Below, in pieces: positions 1 through 6,820 of a stretch of DNA of 64,000 nt. Source of the stretch: Massilia eburnea (GTDB taxonomy: Bacteria > Pseudomonadota > Gammaproteobacteria > Burkholderiales > Burkholderiaceae_D). The stretch is from NCBI RefSeq assembly GCF_009720745.1, contig NZ_WNKX01000001.1:434001-498000 (forward strand), given 5' to 3'. The notes under the pieces are model-generated. The model had not been told where the DNA came from, ran no database searches, and saw only the letters and a program-made list of their open reading frames with translations. Each line of letters opens with the position of its first letter. Positions within the stretch are counted from its first letter, which is position 1. The translations under genes and the position numbers were made by a program.

Positions 1-293
1 CGGGCCTGGCCGCCATCAATGCCGCGCTGGAAGCGATGGTGCCGATCCTGGCTTCCGAGCTTCGCCCTACGCGGGTGAATGCCGTTGTGCCGGGCGTCGT
101 GGATACACCCTGGTGGTCGCGCGTACCGGAGGCGGCCAAGGCAGAACTATTTGAAAAACTTGCGAGCGAAGTCGCCGTGGGACGGATCGGCCAGCCAGAA
201 GACCTGGCCAGCGCGATCATGCTTGTCACGTCGAATACCTTCGTGACGGGCGCCATCCTGGACTGCGATGGCGGCTGGAAGCTGAAGAACTAG
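1..293 (+). CDS. SDR family oxidoreductase, C-terminal part (5' end outside window)
   Basis: This is the C-terminal end of a short-chain dehydrogenase/reductase, an NAD(P)-dependent oxidoreductase of unknown substrate. The frame is open from base 3, ahead of the first internal Met, so the gene starts outside the window. The segment V-N-A-V-V-P-G-V-V-D-T-P-W-W is the typical SDR PG motif that lines the nicotinamide site. The closing stretch F-V-T-G-A-I-L-D-C-D-G-G-W matches the usual SDR ending (TG..l.vDGG). The nucleotide-binding Gly motif and the Ser-Tyr-Lys catalytic residues lie upstream and cannot be checked. Its TAG stop overlaps the stop of the convergent GH18-like gene by 3 nt. Family is secure, substrate unknown. 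Confidence 0.85.
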   Translation, partial: GLAAINAALEAMVPILASELRPTRVNAVVPGVVDTPWWSRVPEAAKAELFEKLASEVAVGRIGQPEDLASAIMLVTSNTFVTGAILDCDGGWKLKN

Positions 294-2296
294 GGCACCA
301 GGGTCATTGCCAGCACTTCGACATTGGCATTGTTCGGGAAGACGACGTTCTGGACGTTCTTGGCCGAATTCAGCGCAAACGTGTAGTTGTACAAATGGAA
401 AGTGCGGCTATCGCGGCCACCATTGTTCGTATCGCGATAGCTCATCGGCACGGCGTCCAGTTCCCCGGCATAGCTTTGCGGCGTGAACCAGTCGCTCATG
501 CTCTGCGTAAAAGTCGTCGAGGTGCCGTCCGTGTAATTCACCTTGAACGCTTGCGAGGTCTGGTTGCCGCCAACTGCCGTCGCCATCATGCGCAGCGACG
601 CGTATTGGCCGGCCGGCAGCTGCAGCGTCTGGCCCGTAGCACTGACGGCGTTATTCGCATTGGCCGTGCCGTAGTTGTACTTGACGCCATTCAGCGTGGT
701 CGAAGAACCCAGCAGGTTGGACGAGAAGGCATAGCCGCCGTTATCCAGCCCGCCGCCCGTGCAGGTCAATGAGCAGCTACCGAACTTCGTGCCGTCGGTG
801 TACACGCCGCCGCGCGAGAACACGGTCGACAGGCTGACAGGCGTTCCTGGCGGCGGCGCAGCGGTGTTGCTCAACACACCGGCCAGCACCACGACGTTGC
901 GGTTGCTTGGCAGCGTAACGCTGGTGACGGTCTTGGCGCTGTTGATCGCGAACGAGTAGCCGTACAGGTAGAAGGTGCGGTTGTCCTTGGCGCCGGTCGG
1001 GCCGTTGCGGTAAGCCATCGTGACCGCTTTCGATTCACCTGCATAGTTCTGGGGGCTGAACCAGTCGCTCATGCTTTGGCTGATCGTCGTGCTCGTGCCA
1101 TCGGAGTAGTTCACGACAAAGGTCTGCGACACCTGGTTGCCCTGCAGGCCGGTGGCGAGAATGCTGAACGTGTTGTACTGCCCGGCAGGCAGGCCAACCG
1201 TCGTGTTGTACCAGGCATCAAGCGTGTTCGCGGCGCCGAGTGCGAAGGCATTGCCGTTCCAGGTGACCGAGGAACCGAGCAGGTTGGAAGAATAGGCATA
1301 GCCGCTGCCGTCGATGCCGCCGTTGGTAATGGCCGTGCCGTCGGTGGAGATGGCCTGGACATCATAAGCGCCCGGCGGATAAGGATCGATGCCGAGCGCG
1401 TTGTTGATCGCTGTCGCATAGGCCTGCGCCGAATTCTGGCCGTTATAGGTCTTGCCTGCGATGTCGTCGTACAGCCAGAGGAAGCCGCCCGTGATGCCGC
1501 ACTGGCTCTTCCAGCCCGCCATCTTGGTCTGCAGGGTCGGCGGCGTATAATTCGAATCCCACAAACCCGGGAAGACCGGCACGCTGCCAAAGTTCCAGCC
1601 CGAGCATGGACTGTTCCCGGCCCCGCCGGAATAGGCCTGCAGGTGCACGCCGTCGACTGTGCCCGGCAACTGCGTATTGATGTTCGACACCACCGAGGTC
1701 CAGAAGGCCGAATTGGTGTACGGCGACATGGTGACCTTGTAGCCAAGGTTACCAAGCATCACGGCGAACTGGCTCATGGAGGCCGAGTCGTAAGTGCTCT
1801 CGTCATCGAAATCGATGGCGTCCAGCGAAGGAATCGCCTGCTTCAGCGCGAGGAAGGACTTATAAAGGATGCTGCTGCTGCCCGTGCCTTGGCTTTGCAC
1901 GAGCGATTTGACGTGATCGAAGTCGCTCGGGTTCGCGTTCGACGATCCGACACTGAACGTGATGCGCTTGGCAGTGCCCTGCTTCATCGTCGCCAGGTCG
2001 GCGGCAAAGTTGGGCCAGGTATTGTTGCCGACGTAGACGCCGCCCGAGGTCAGCGGAAATTCGCCATTGAAGTTCAAGTCGCCGGCGGCGGTGACCTGCA
2101 CGCTCCATACAATGACTTCGGTGAAGCCGGAATTCTTGATCTCCGAAATATTGCTGGCGACGTGCTTGTACATTGGGCCGCCGCCATAGACACCGTTATA
2201 TCCCGTCGCAGCCCAAGCCGCCGATCCAGCAAAGCCGCACAAAGCCAGTAGCGATAGCGCCCTGTGCACGACCTTCATGCATCCGTTTGTATCCAT
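290..2296 (-). CDS. Secreted GH18-type glycoside hydrolase (chitinase-like) with two C-terminal repeat domains
   Basis: Predicted exported GH18-fold hydrolase of 668 aa acting on chitin or a related N-acetylglucosamine polymer. A signal peptide spans about residues 1-29 (basic start, hydrophobic core, A-W-A cleavage site). Residues 159-166 read D-A-I-D-F-D-D-E, an exact match to the GH18 signature DxxDxDxE, with E166 as the expected acid/base. The catalytic module ends near residue 310. Two homologous modules of about 165 aa follow (roughly 312-478 and 484-668), sharing the core S-M-S-D-W-F-x-P-Q-x-Y-A-G-E; they resemble accessory carbohydrate-binding-type domains, which I infer. The start is supported by AGGGAG about 8 nt upstream; a second in-frame ATG lies 18 nt downstream. 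The gene stands alone with its own promoter. True substrate unproven. Confidence 0.8.
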   Translation of the reverse strand: MDTNGCMKVVHRALSLLALCGFAGSAAWAATGYNGVYGGGPMYKHVASNISEIKNSGFTEVIVWSVQVTAAGDLNFNGEFPLTSGGVYVGNNTWPNFAADLATMKQGTAKRITFSVGSSNANPSDFDHVKSLVQSQGTGSSSILYKSFLALKQAIPSLDAIDFDDESTYDSASMSQFAVMLGNLGYKVTMSPYTNSAFWTSVVSNINTQLPGTVDGVHLQAYSGGAGNSPCSGWNFGSVPVFPGLWDSNYTPPTLQTKMAGWKSQCGITGGFLWLYDDIAGKTYNGQNSAQAYATAINNALGIDPYPPGAYDVQAISTDGTAITNGGIDGSGYAYSSNLLGSSVTWNGNAFALGAANTLDAWYNTTVGLPAGQYNTFSILATGLQGNQVSQTFVVNYSDGTSTTISQSMSDWFSPQNYAGESKAVTMAYRNGPTGAKDNRTFYLYGYSFAINSAKTVTSVTLPSNRNVVVLAGVLSNTAAPPPGTPVSLSTVFSRGGVYTDGTKFGSCSLTCTGGGLDNGGYAFSSNLLGSSTTLNGVKYNYGTANANNAVSATGQTLQLPAGQYASLRMMATAVGGNQTSQAFKVNYTDGTSTTFTQSMSDWFTPQSYAGELDAVPMSYRDTNNGGRDSRTFHLYNYTFALNSAKNVQNVVFPNNANVEVLAMTLVP

Positions 2297-2341
2297 GTGT
2301 TGTCTCCCTATTATTGTGCCCGGCTATATGCCGGTTGGCTC

Positions 2342-2370
2342 AATGTATAAAGCGAGCAAGGGAGTATCAA
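2342..2370 (-). promoter_or_regulatory. Sigma70-type promoter of the GH18-like gene
   Basis: Reading leftward, TTGATA (2370-2365) and TACATT (2347-2342) are separated by exactly 17 bp, giving a predicted start near 2335 and a leader of about 40 nt to the GH18-like ATG. Confidence 0.55.
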
Positions 2371-2371
2371 C

Positions 2372-2385
2372 AAACTTCGAAGTTT
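2372..2385. promoter_or_regulatory. 14-bp perfect palindrome, candidate operator of the GH18-like gene
   Basis: AAACTTCGAAGTTT is a perfect dyad placed directly upstream of the -35 box of the GH18-like gene. That position suits an activator or a repressor site. The regulator is not identifiable here. A further dyad, TTTAGT-N8-ACTAAA (2395-2414), abuts the stop of the neighbouring merR-type gene. Confidence 0.4.
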
Positions 2386-2414
2386 AGGGCCTCATTTAGT
2401 CCTGTTTTACTAAA

Positions 2415-2825
2415 CTAGCGCTTCCGGGCGGCCATCGACGCCATGACACGCTCTGCGTTCTCCTTGCAGTCAACGCCGGCAGGCTTCGAGTCGATCAAGT
2501 GGACCAGCGATTTCAGCTCCGCCTTGCTGCGCGCCAGACGCTCCTCCAGCGCTTCGATGTCGGCGATTTTCTTGCGCAGGGCGGCGATCAGCTCATCATG
2601 CTTCCACGATGAAGCATCATCCGGCAGCAGCTGACTGATTTCTTCAAGCGAAAAGCCGGCATGCTGGGCATCCGTAATGACCCGCAGGATGGTCACGGCA
2701 TCTTCGGGATATTCGCGATAGCCGTTCGACTGCCGGCTCCCGACTTTGAGCAGCCCTTTCGACTCGTAAAAGCGGATCGCCGACGCGGCCAGGCCTGTCT
2801 GTTTAGCCAATTCCCCAATTTTCAT
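2415..2825 (-). CDS. MerR family transcriptional regulator
   Basis: Dimeric DNA-binding activator/repressor of the MerR family, 136 aa from the preferred start. The N-terminal winged helix M-K-I-G-E-L-A-K-Q-T-G with A-I-R-F-Y-E-S-K-G-L-L is diagnostic, followed by the wing (N-G-Y-R-E-Y) and a long dimerisation helix. A single Cys in the C-terminal tail (G-V-D-C-K-E-N-A) could be an effector site, which is speculative. Tandem ATGs at 2828 and 2825 follow GGAGG; spacing favours 2825. It is divergent from an Old Yellow Enzyme gene, and both carry 19-bp-spacer promoters typical of MerR targets, so it probably controls itself and that operon. The effector is unknown; an electrophile or redox signal is plausible given the targets. 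Confidence 0.9.
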   Translation of the reverse strand: MKIGELAKQTGLAASAIRFYESKGLLKVGSRQSNGYREYPEDAVTILRVITDAQHAGFSLEEISQLLPDDASSWKHDELIAALRKKIADIEALEERLARSKAELKSLVHLIDSKPAGVDCKENAERVMASMAARKR

Positions 2826-2847
2826 CATGCGCCTCCCTCGAACCACC

Positions 2848-2878
2848 ACTATAAGCTTAAAGCCAACTTGAAGGTCAA
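2848..2878 (-). promoter_or_regulatory. MerR-type promoter/operator for the merR gene
   Basis: Leftward -35 TTGACC (2878-2873) and -10 TATAGT (2853-2848) are separated by 19 bp, the over-long spacer characteristic of MerR-regulated promoters. The spacer holds the dyad TTCAAG-TTGG-CTTTAA. Confidence 0.75.
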
Positions 2879-2894
2879 GCCGGAAAAATAAACC

Positions 2895-2925
2895 TTGACC
2901 TTCAAGTTAGCTTTAATCCTAAGGT
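2895..2925 (+). promoter_or_regulatory. MerR-type promoter/operator for the OYE operon
   Basis: Rightward -35 TTGACC (2895-2900) and -10 TAAGGT (2920-2925) are separated by exactly 19 bp containing the dyad TTCAAG-TTAG-CTTTAA. It is nearly identical to the leftward element at 2848-2878. The two face away from each other, 16 bp apart. The TTG at 2895 is part of this promoter, not a start codon. Confidence 0.75.
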
Positions 2926-2957
2926 GTAGTCATCGCAACCACCGATGGATCGCAAAA

Positions 2958-4181
2958 ATGAATCCTTTCACCCCGCTGGCCTTGCCCAATGGCGCAATCA
3001 TCCCCAACCGAATTGCCAAAGCCGCCATGGAGGAAAACATGGCGGACAAGGACCACGCGCCATCCGAACACCTGCTCCGCCTGTACCGCGCCTGGGCCGA
3101 AGGCGGTGCCGGGCTGCTCATCACCGGCAACGTGATGATTGACCGCCGCGCCATGACAGGGCCCGGTGGCGTGGTGCTGGATTCCGGGCTGCACAGCGCC
3201 CGCTTTGAAAAATGGGCGGCGGCGGCACGTGCGCATGGCGCCCATATCTGGATGCAGCTCAATCACCCTGGCCGCCAGATGCCAGCAGCTCTGGACCAGG
3301 AAACCATCGCGCCATCCGCAGTAGCGATGGACCTGGGGAGTTTTTCAAAACAGTTCTCCGCCCCGCGCGCCATGACGGAAGCAGATATCGCCGAAGTCAA
3401 AGCGAACTTCGTCAAGGCAGCGCAGCTGGCGGAAAAGTTCGGTTTCAACGGCGTGCAGATCCATGCTGCACACGGCTACTTGCTCAGCCAATTCCTCTCG
3501 CCCATCACCAATAGGCGCGAAGACCAATGGGGCGGCACGATTGAGAACCGCGCCCGCCTGTTGACGGATATCGTCAAGGACGTCCGCGCAGCGGTGGGCA
3601 GTGGCTTCTCGGTCGCAGTCAAACTGAATTCAGCCGACTTCCAGCGCGGCGGCTTCAGCACCGATGACGCCAAGCGCGTGGTCGAAATGCTCAATCCGCT
3701 CGGCGTCGACATGCTTGAACTGTCAGGCGGCAGCTACGAAGCGCCCGCCATGCAGGGCGAAGCGCGCGATGGCCGCACACTCGCGCGCGAAGCCTACTTC
3801 CTGGAATTCGCCAAGGATATCCGTGCCGTCGCGCGCATGCCAGTCATGGTCACCGGCGGCATCCGCCGCTACGCGGTGGTTGAGCAAGTGCTCGGCAGCG
3901 GCATTGATATGGCCGGCATTGGCACGGCCCTGGCGCTTGATCCTCAACTGCCCAACACCTGGCGCAATGACCGGGCACATGCGCCCCTGCTGCGCGCTGT
4001 CAGCTTCAAGAACAAGGTGCTGGCGTCGCTGGCTTATATGGCGATGGTGAAGCACCAGTTGCGCCGCCTGAGCCGCGGCAAGCGCGCCAATCCTGACGTA
4101 GCACCTGTCTTCGCGTTGTTGCAGCAGCAGCTGGACACCGCGATCCGGAATTTCAAATACCGCAAATGGATCCAGGCATGA
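2958..4181 (+). CDS. NADH:flavin oxidoreductase, Old Yellow Enzyme family
   Basis: FMN-dependent ene-reductase type enzyme of 407 aa, reducing activated C=C bonds (enones, quinones, nitro compounds) with NAD(P)H in the cytoplasm. The OYE barrel is complete: N-terminal F-T-P-L-x-L-x-N-G, an FMN-contact segment with N-H-P-G-R-Q, and the substrate-anchoring pair H169/H172 within I-H-A-A-H-G-Y-L-L-S-Q-F. The phosphate-binding end follows (V-M-V-T-G-G-I-R and G-I-G-T-A-L-A). An extra C-terminal tail of about 70 aa is rich in Lys/Arg. The ATG at 2958 is chosen because the longer frame begins inside the -35 box of the MerR-type promoter. It overlaps the next gene by 4 nt (ATGA), so the two are co-transcribed under MerR control. 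Exact substrate unknown. Confidence 0.88.
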   Translation: MNPFTPLALPNGAIIPNRIAKAAMEENMADKDHAPSEHLLRLYRAWAEGGAGLLITGNVMIDRRAMTGPGGVVLDSGLHSARFEKWAAAARAHGAHIWMQLNHPGRQMPAALDQETIAPSAVAMDLGSFSKQFSAPRAMTEADIAEVKANFVKAAQLAEKFGFNGVQIHAAHGYLLSQFLSPITNRREDQWGGTIENRARLLTDIVKDVRAAVGSGFSVAVKLNSADFQRGGFSTDDAKRVVEMLNPLGVDMLELSGGSYEAPAMQGEARDGRTLAREAYFLEFAKDIRAVARMPVMVTGGIRRYAVVEQVLGSGIDMAGIGTALALDPQLPNTWRNDRAHAPLLRAVSFKNKVLASLAYMAMVKHQLRRLSRGKRANPDVAPVFALLQQQLDTAIRNFKYRKWIQA

Positions 4182-5116
4182 CCCTTCAAAAACTCAGCAC
4201 CGGCCTGCTGCTGGCCAGCCTCACCCTCCCTTCCTGGGCAGCTGGCAAGACCATCGATATCGCGGGCAATCCAGTCCCGGTGGTCGAGGGCGGGCTGTAT
4301 GACCGCTATCGCTCCAATCCTCCGCTATCCGTGATCGGGGCCGAAGCGCCGGAACTGGACCTGAGCTGGTTCAAGACCCTGAAAAAGGAAAAGCTCGACA
4401 TCGGCTTCGAATCCTGGTCGCCCAACTTCTACTATAAGAATAGCCGGATCACCGCAGTCTTCACTGCCGACCTGGCGCGCCTGAATGAATTGATGCCCGA
4501 AAAAGTCCTGGAGGCGGTACAGCCGCTACAGGTCTGGCCCGGCCGCGGCCTGGTCGCCCTGACCGCCTATACCTACGAATACTGCGACAACGACAGCTAC
4601 AACGAAGTCGCGCTCTCGGTCATTACCACCAAGCCCGGCGCAACCAGCTTCGGCCCCTTCACACTGATTTGGCAATCGATGTCGAAAGACTTCTGGGGCT
4701 ACGTACTGAAGCTGCCTGTGAATACCGAACTGGCGAGGGTGCGCGGCGTAGTCGGCTACAACCTGCCCAAGTGGCTGACCAGCATCGAACGCAGTGAATC
4801 GCCACTTTCCGTGACATACCGAATCGGCAGCGAGATCAGTTTTGAAGGGAAAAAGCTGAAGGAGCCGTCCCGCGAGATCGAGATGGTGACCAACAGCTTC
4901 ACCAACATCGACCGGCAAGGCCGCCTGACCCATGGTTATGCGACGTCGCGCCAGCTCTCGCATGCCACCAGCAGCGACGCCGCATCGGCCACGCTGAACC
5001 TTGGCCAGGGCGAGCTGTCCGGCTATATTCGCTCGCTGAAACTGGGCCGGATGATGAAATACGAATACGTGCCCGAATTCCAGAGCGCGCTGTACGCCCC
5101 AACCCTGCTCAAATAA
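4178..5116 (+). CDS. Exported acetoacetate decarboxylase-like protein
   Basis: A 312-aa protein with an N-terminal signal-like segment (T-G-L-L-L-A-S-L-T-L-P-S-W-A-A). The body resembles the acetoacetate decarboxylase fold: G-L-V-A-L-T-A-Y-T-Y-E-Y precedes the S-Y-N-E-V-A-L-S-V strand typical of the family. A Lys in G-Y-N-L-P-K-W could correspond to the Schiff-base Lys, though I cannot align it rigorously. Export would be unusual for this family, which is normally cytoplasmic. It is translationally coupled (ATGA) to the upstream ene-reductase and is probably part of the same MerR-controlled response. No RBS-supported alternative start exists. The family call is moderate and the function unknown. 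Confidence 0.6.
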   Translation: MTLQKLSTGLLLASLTLPSWAAGKTIDIAGNPVPVVEGGLYDRYRSNPPLSVIGAEAPELDLSWFKTLKKEKLDIGFESWSPNFYYKNSRITAVFTADLARLNELMPEKVLEAVQPLQVWPGRGLVALTAYTYEYCDNDSYNEVALSVITTKPGATSFGPFTLIWQSMSKDFWGYVLKLPVNTELARVRGVVGYNLPKWLTSIERSESPLSVTYRIGSEISFEGKKLKEPSREIEMVTNSFTNIDRQGRLTHGYATSRQLSHATSSDAASATLNLGQGELSGYIRSLKLGRMMKYEYVPEFQSALYAPTLLK

Positions 5117-5118
5117 AA

Positions 5119-5151
5119 AAACCGGCCCCTCCTCACGCAGGGCGCCGGTTT
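5119..5151. terminator. Bidirectional rho-independent terminator
   Basis: AAACCGGC (5119-5126) pairs with GCCGGTTT (5144-5151), reinforced by CCCT/AGGG inside. The flanking A-run and T-run let it serve both the decarboxylase-like gene and the convergent fadL-type gene. Confidence 0.75.
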
Positions 5152-5172
5152 CGCGTTCAGGCCGGAAGAGGC

Positions 5173-6642
5173 TTAGAACTTGTAGTTGTAGGCCAGGCCC
5201 AGCAGGTGCATACGGGTCTTCCAGGTGCCAACGGTGGTTTCGCCGTTGCCGGTGCAGGTGCCGGCTGGCGCCAGCGGCGAGCAGTTGTTTTTGTAGGTGC
5301 TGTTGGCGTCGTCGAAGTGCATGAAGGTGTAGGCCAGGTCGATCGACGAGTTGGCCGACAGCTTCCAGTTTGCGCCCAGGGAGAACTGGTAGCGGTCCGA
5401 ATCCGGCAGCGCTGCGTGGCGCTTGGATTCGTTCGGCACTGGGGTGGTGTCGATGGCGACACCGGCGCGCAGCATCCATGCCTCGTCCAGCTTGTAGTTC
5501 ATGCCCAGCGAAGCGCGGATCGAATTGTCCCACTGCTGGCTGATCACTTCATCGCCTTCGCCGGTGCCGACGAACTGGATGTTCAGGTCTTTCAGGCGGC
5601 TGTGGCGGGTGTAGGTCACGTCGCCCATCAGAGCCAGTTTAGGATCGATCTGCGAGAACACGTTCACCGACAGGGTTTCCGGGGTACGCAGGTCAACCAG
5701 CGCTGGCGAATTCTTCTTGCGCGAGGACTGTTGCAGGATCGCGTTGACCGAAGCGTCGGTGGTCACTTGGGAGAAGTCCCAGTTCGCGCCGCCCTTCAGC
5801 TTGTGGTGGATCGACGAACGGTAGGAGAAACCGAAACGGGTGTCCTGGCTGTAGTTGAACATGTAGCCCAGGTTGAAGCCAACGCCCCAATCCTTGCCGT
5901 CCATGGTGGCGTGGCCGTCTTTGGCGGCAGCCAGGGTCGCTTTCAGGGTCGCGGCAACGGTCGCTGGATTGGCGCCGGCCTTGATCATCGCCATTGCCAT
6001 CGCCTGTTGCAGCGCGGCGCTGTTGGCGGCCAGTGCTGGGTTGGTGGACAGTGCGTAGATCGAACCTGGCACGTCAACAGCCTGGCCCAGTTCGGCCTTC
6101 ATGTATTCAGCGTCGATACCGAAGCCGAAGGAGTGCTGTTCGTTCAGCTTGAAGGCAACCGTTGGGTTGAAGGTGGCCGACTTCAGGTCGATCTTGGTCA
6201 GCGCGTAGCGGCCGGCCCAGTTGTTGTCGTAGTCCAGCTTGGCGCCGTATGGCACGAACATGCCCAGGCCAACTGCCCACTGGTCGTTCAGCTTGGCGGA
6301 AGCGTACAGGTTAGGAGCGGCAACGGCTTTCGGTGCGAAGTCGTCGGTCTCGGTCACGCCGCCGGTTGGCTTGCCGACGAAGTTGGTCGAGCCGTGGTCG
6401 GTGTACTTGGAATGCGGGATCACGCCGGTGATGCCGCCGGTGAACTGGATGCCATCCAGGCGGGTCAGGCCGGCTGGGTTAGCGAAAATGGTGGAAGCGT
6501 CAGCGGCTTCGGCGGAGTTGGCATCCGCGGTGCCCTGGCCGGACACGGACTGGGAACCAAAGCGGTAACCGGATGCATTAGCGTTCATTGCGGCTGCGGA
6601 CAGGGCTGCAGCAATCATCAAGGAGAGGTATTTTGGGTTCAA
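5173..6642 (-). CDS. FadL/OmpP1-family outer membrane transport protein
   Basis: Outer-membrane beta-barrel of 489 aa that probably imports long-chain fatty acids or other hydrophobic compounds. The signal peptide ends at A-N-A near residue 23. The mature start S-G-Y-R-F-G-x-Q-S, followed by A-N-P-A-G-L-T-R-L, is the FadL hatch/plug signature. The last residue is Phe (A-Y-N-Y-K-F), as recognised by the BAM complex. The start codon is TTG, preceded by GAGACC; the next ATG would cut the signal peptide to a stub, so TTG is preferred. A single-gene unit, convergent with the decarboxylase-like gene and downstream of the RND operon terminator. The length is somewhat larger than E. coli FadL (about 446 aa). 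Substrate not determined. Confidence 0.88.
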   Translation of the reverse strand: MNPKYLSLMIAAALSAAAMNANASGYRFGSQSVSGQGTADANSAEAADASTIFANPAGLTRLDGIQFTGGITGVIPHSKYTDHGSTNFVGKPTGGVTETDDFAPKAVAAPNLYASAKLNDQWAVGLGMFVPYGAKLDYDNNWAGRYALTKIDLKSATFNPTVAFKLNEQHSFGFGIDAEYMKAELGQAVDVPGSIYALSTNPALAANSAALQQAMAMAMIKAGANPATVAATLKATLAAAKDGHATMDGKDWGVGFNLGYMFNYSQDTRFGFSYRSSIHHKLKGGANWDFSQVTTDASVNAILQQSSRKKNSPALVDLRTPETLSVNVFSQIDPKLALMGDVTYTRHSRLKDLNIQFVGTGEGDEVISQQWDNSIRASLGMNYKLDEAWMLRAGVAIDTTPVPNESKRHAALPDSDRYQFSLGANWKLSANSSIDLAYTFMHFDDANSTYKNNCSPLAPAGTCTGNGETTVGTWKTRMHLLGLAYNYKF

Positions 6643-6732
6643 AGTAGGTCTCAGCTTTGTTAGTTATTGATTTATTAACTTTTAAGTAACCTTGCGATGT
6701 AGAAAGTACGCAAAGGCATGGCAGTCTACACT

Positions 6733-6754
6733 AAAAGCGCACGAGAGTGCTTTT
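6733..6754. other. Small hairpin upstream of the FadL-type gene
   Basis: AAAAGCGCAC and GTGCTTTT flank a GAGA loop, giving a stem with a 2-base bulge. It may be a second-tier terminator for the RND operon or part of the fadL leader. I see no clear promoter in 6643-6774. Confidence 0.3.
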
Positions 6755-6774
6755 CAATTGCGAATTGTTTAATG

Positions 6775-6798
6775 AAAAAGGGTCGACTGACCCTTTTT
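6775..6798 (-). terminator. Terminator of the RND efflux operon
   Basis: A perfect 10-bp stem AAAAAGGGTC/GACCCTTTTT with a GACT loop lies 22 nt past the stop of the distal RND permease and ends in a T-run in the leftward direction. Confidence 0.8.
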
Positions 6799-6820
6799 CC
6801 AACAAGTTAATTGATAAATA

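Noticed and set aside
2895..2957. TTG start for the Old Yellow Enzyme
   Set aside because: The TTG is the first half of the MerR-type -35 box, so it precedes the transcription start.
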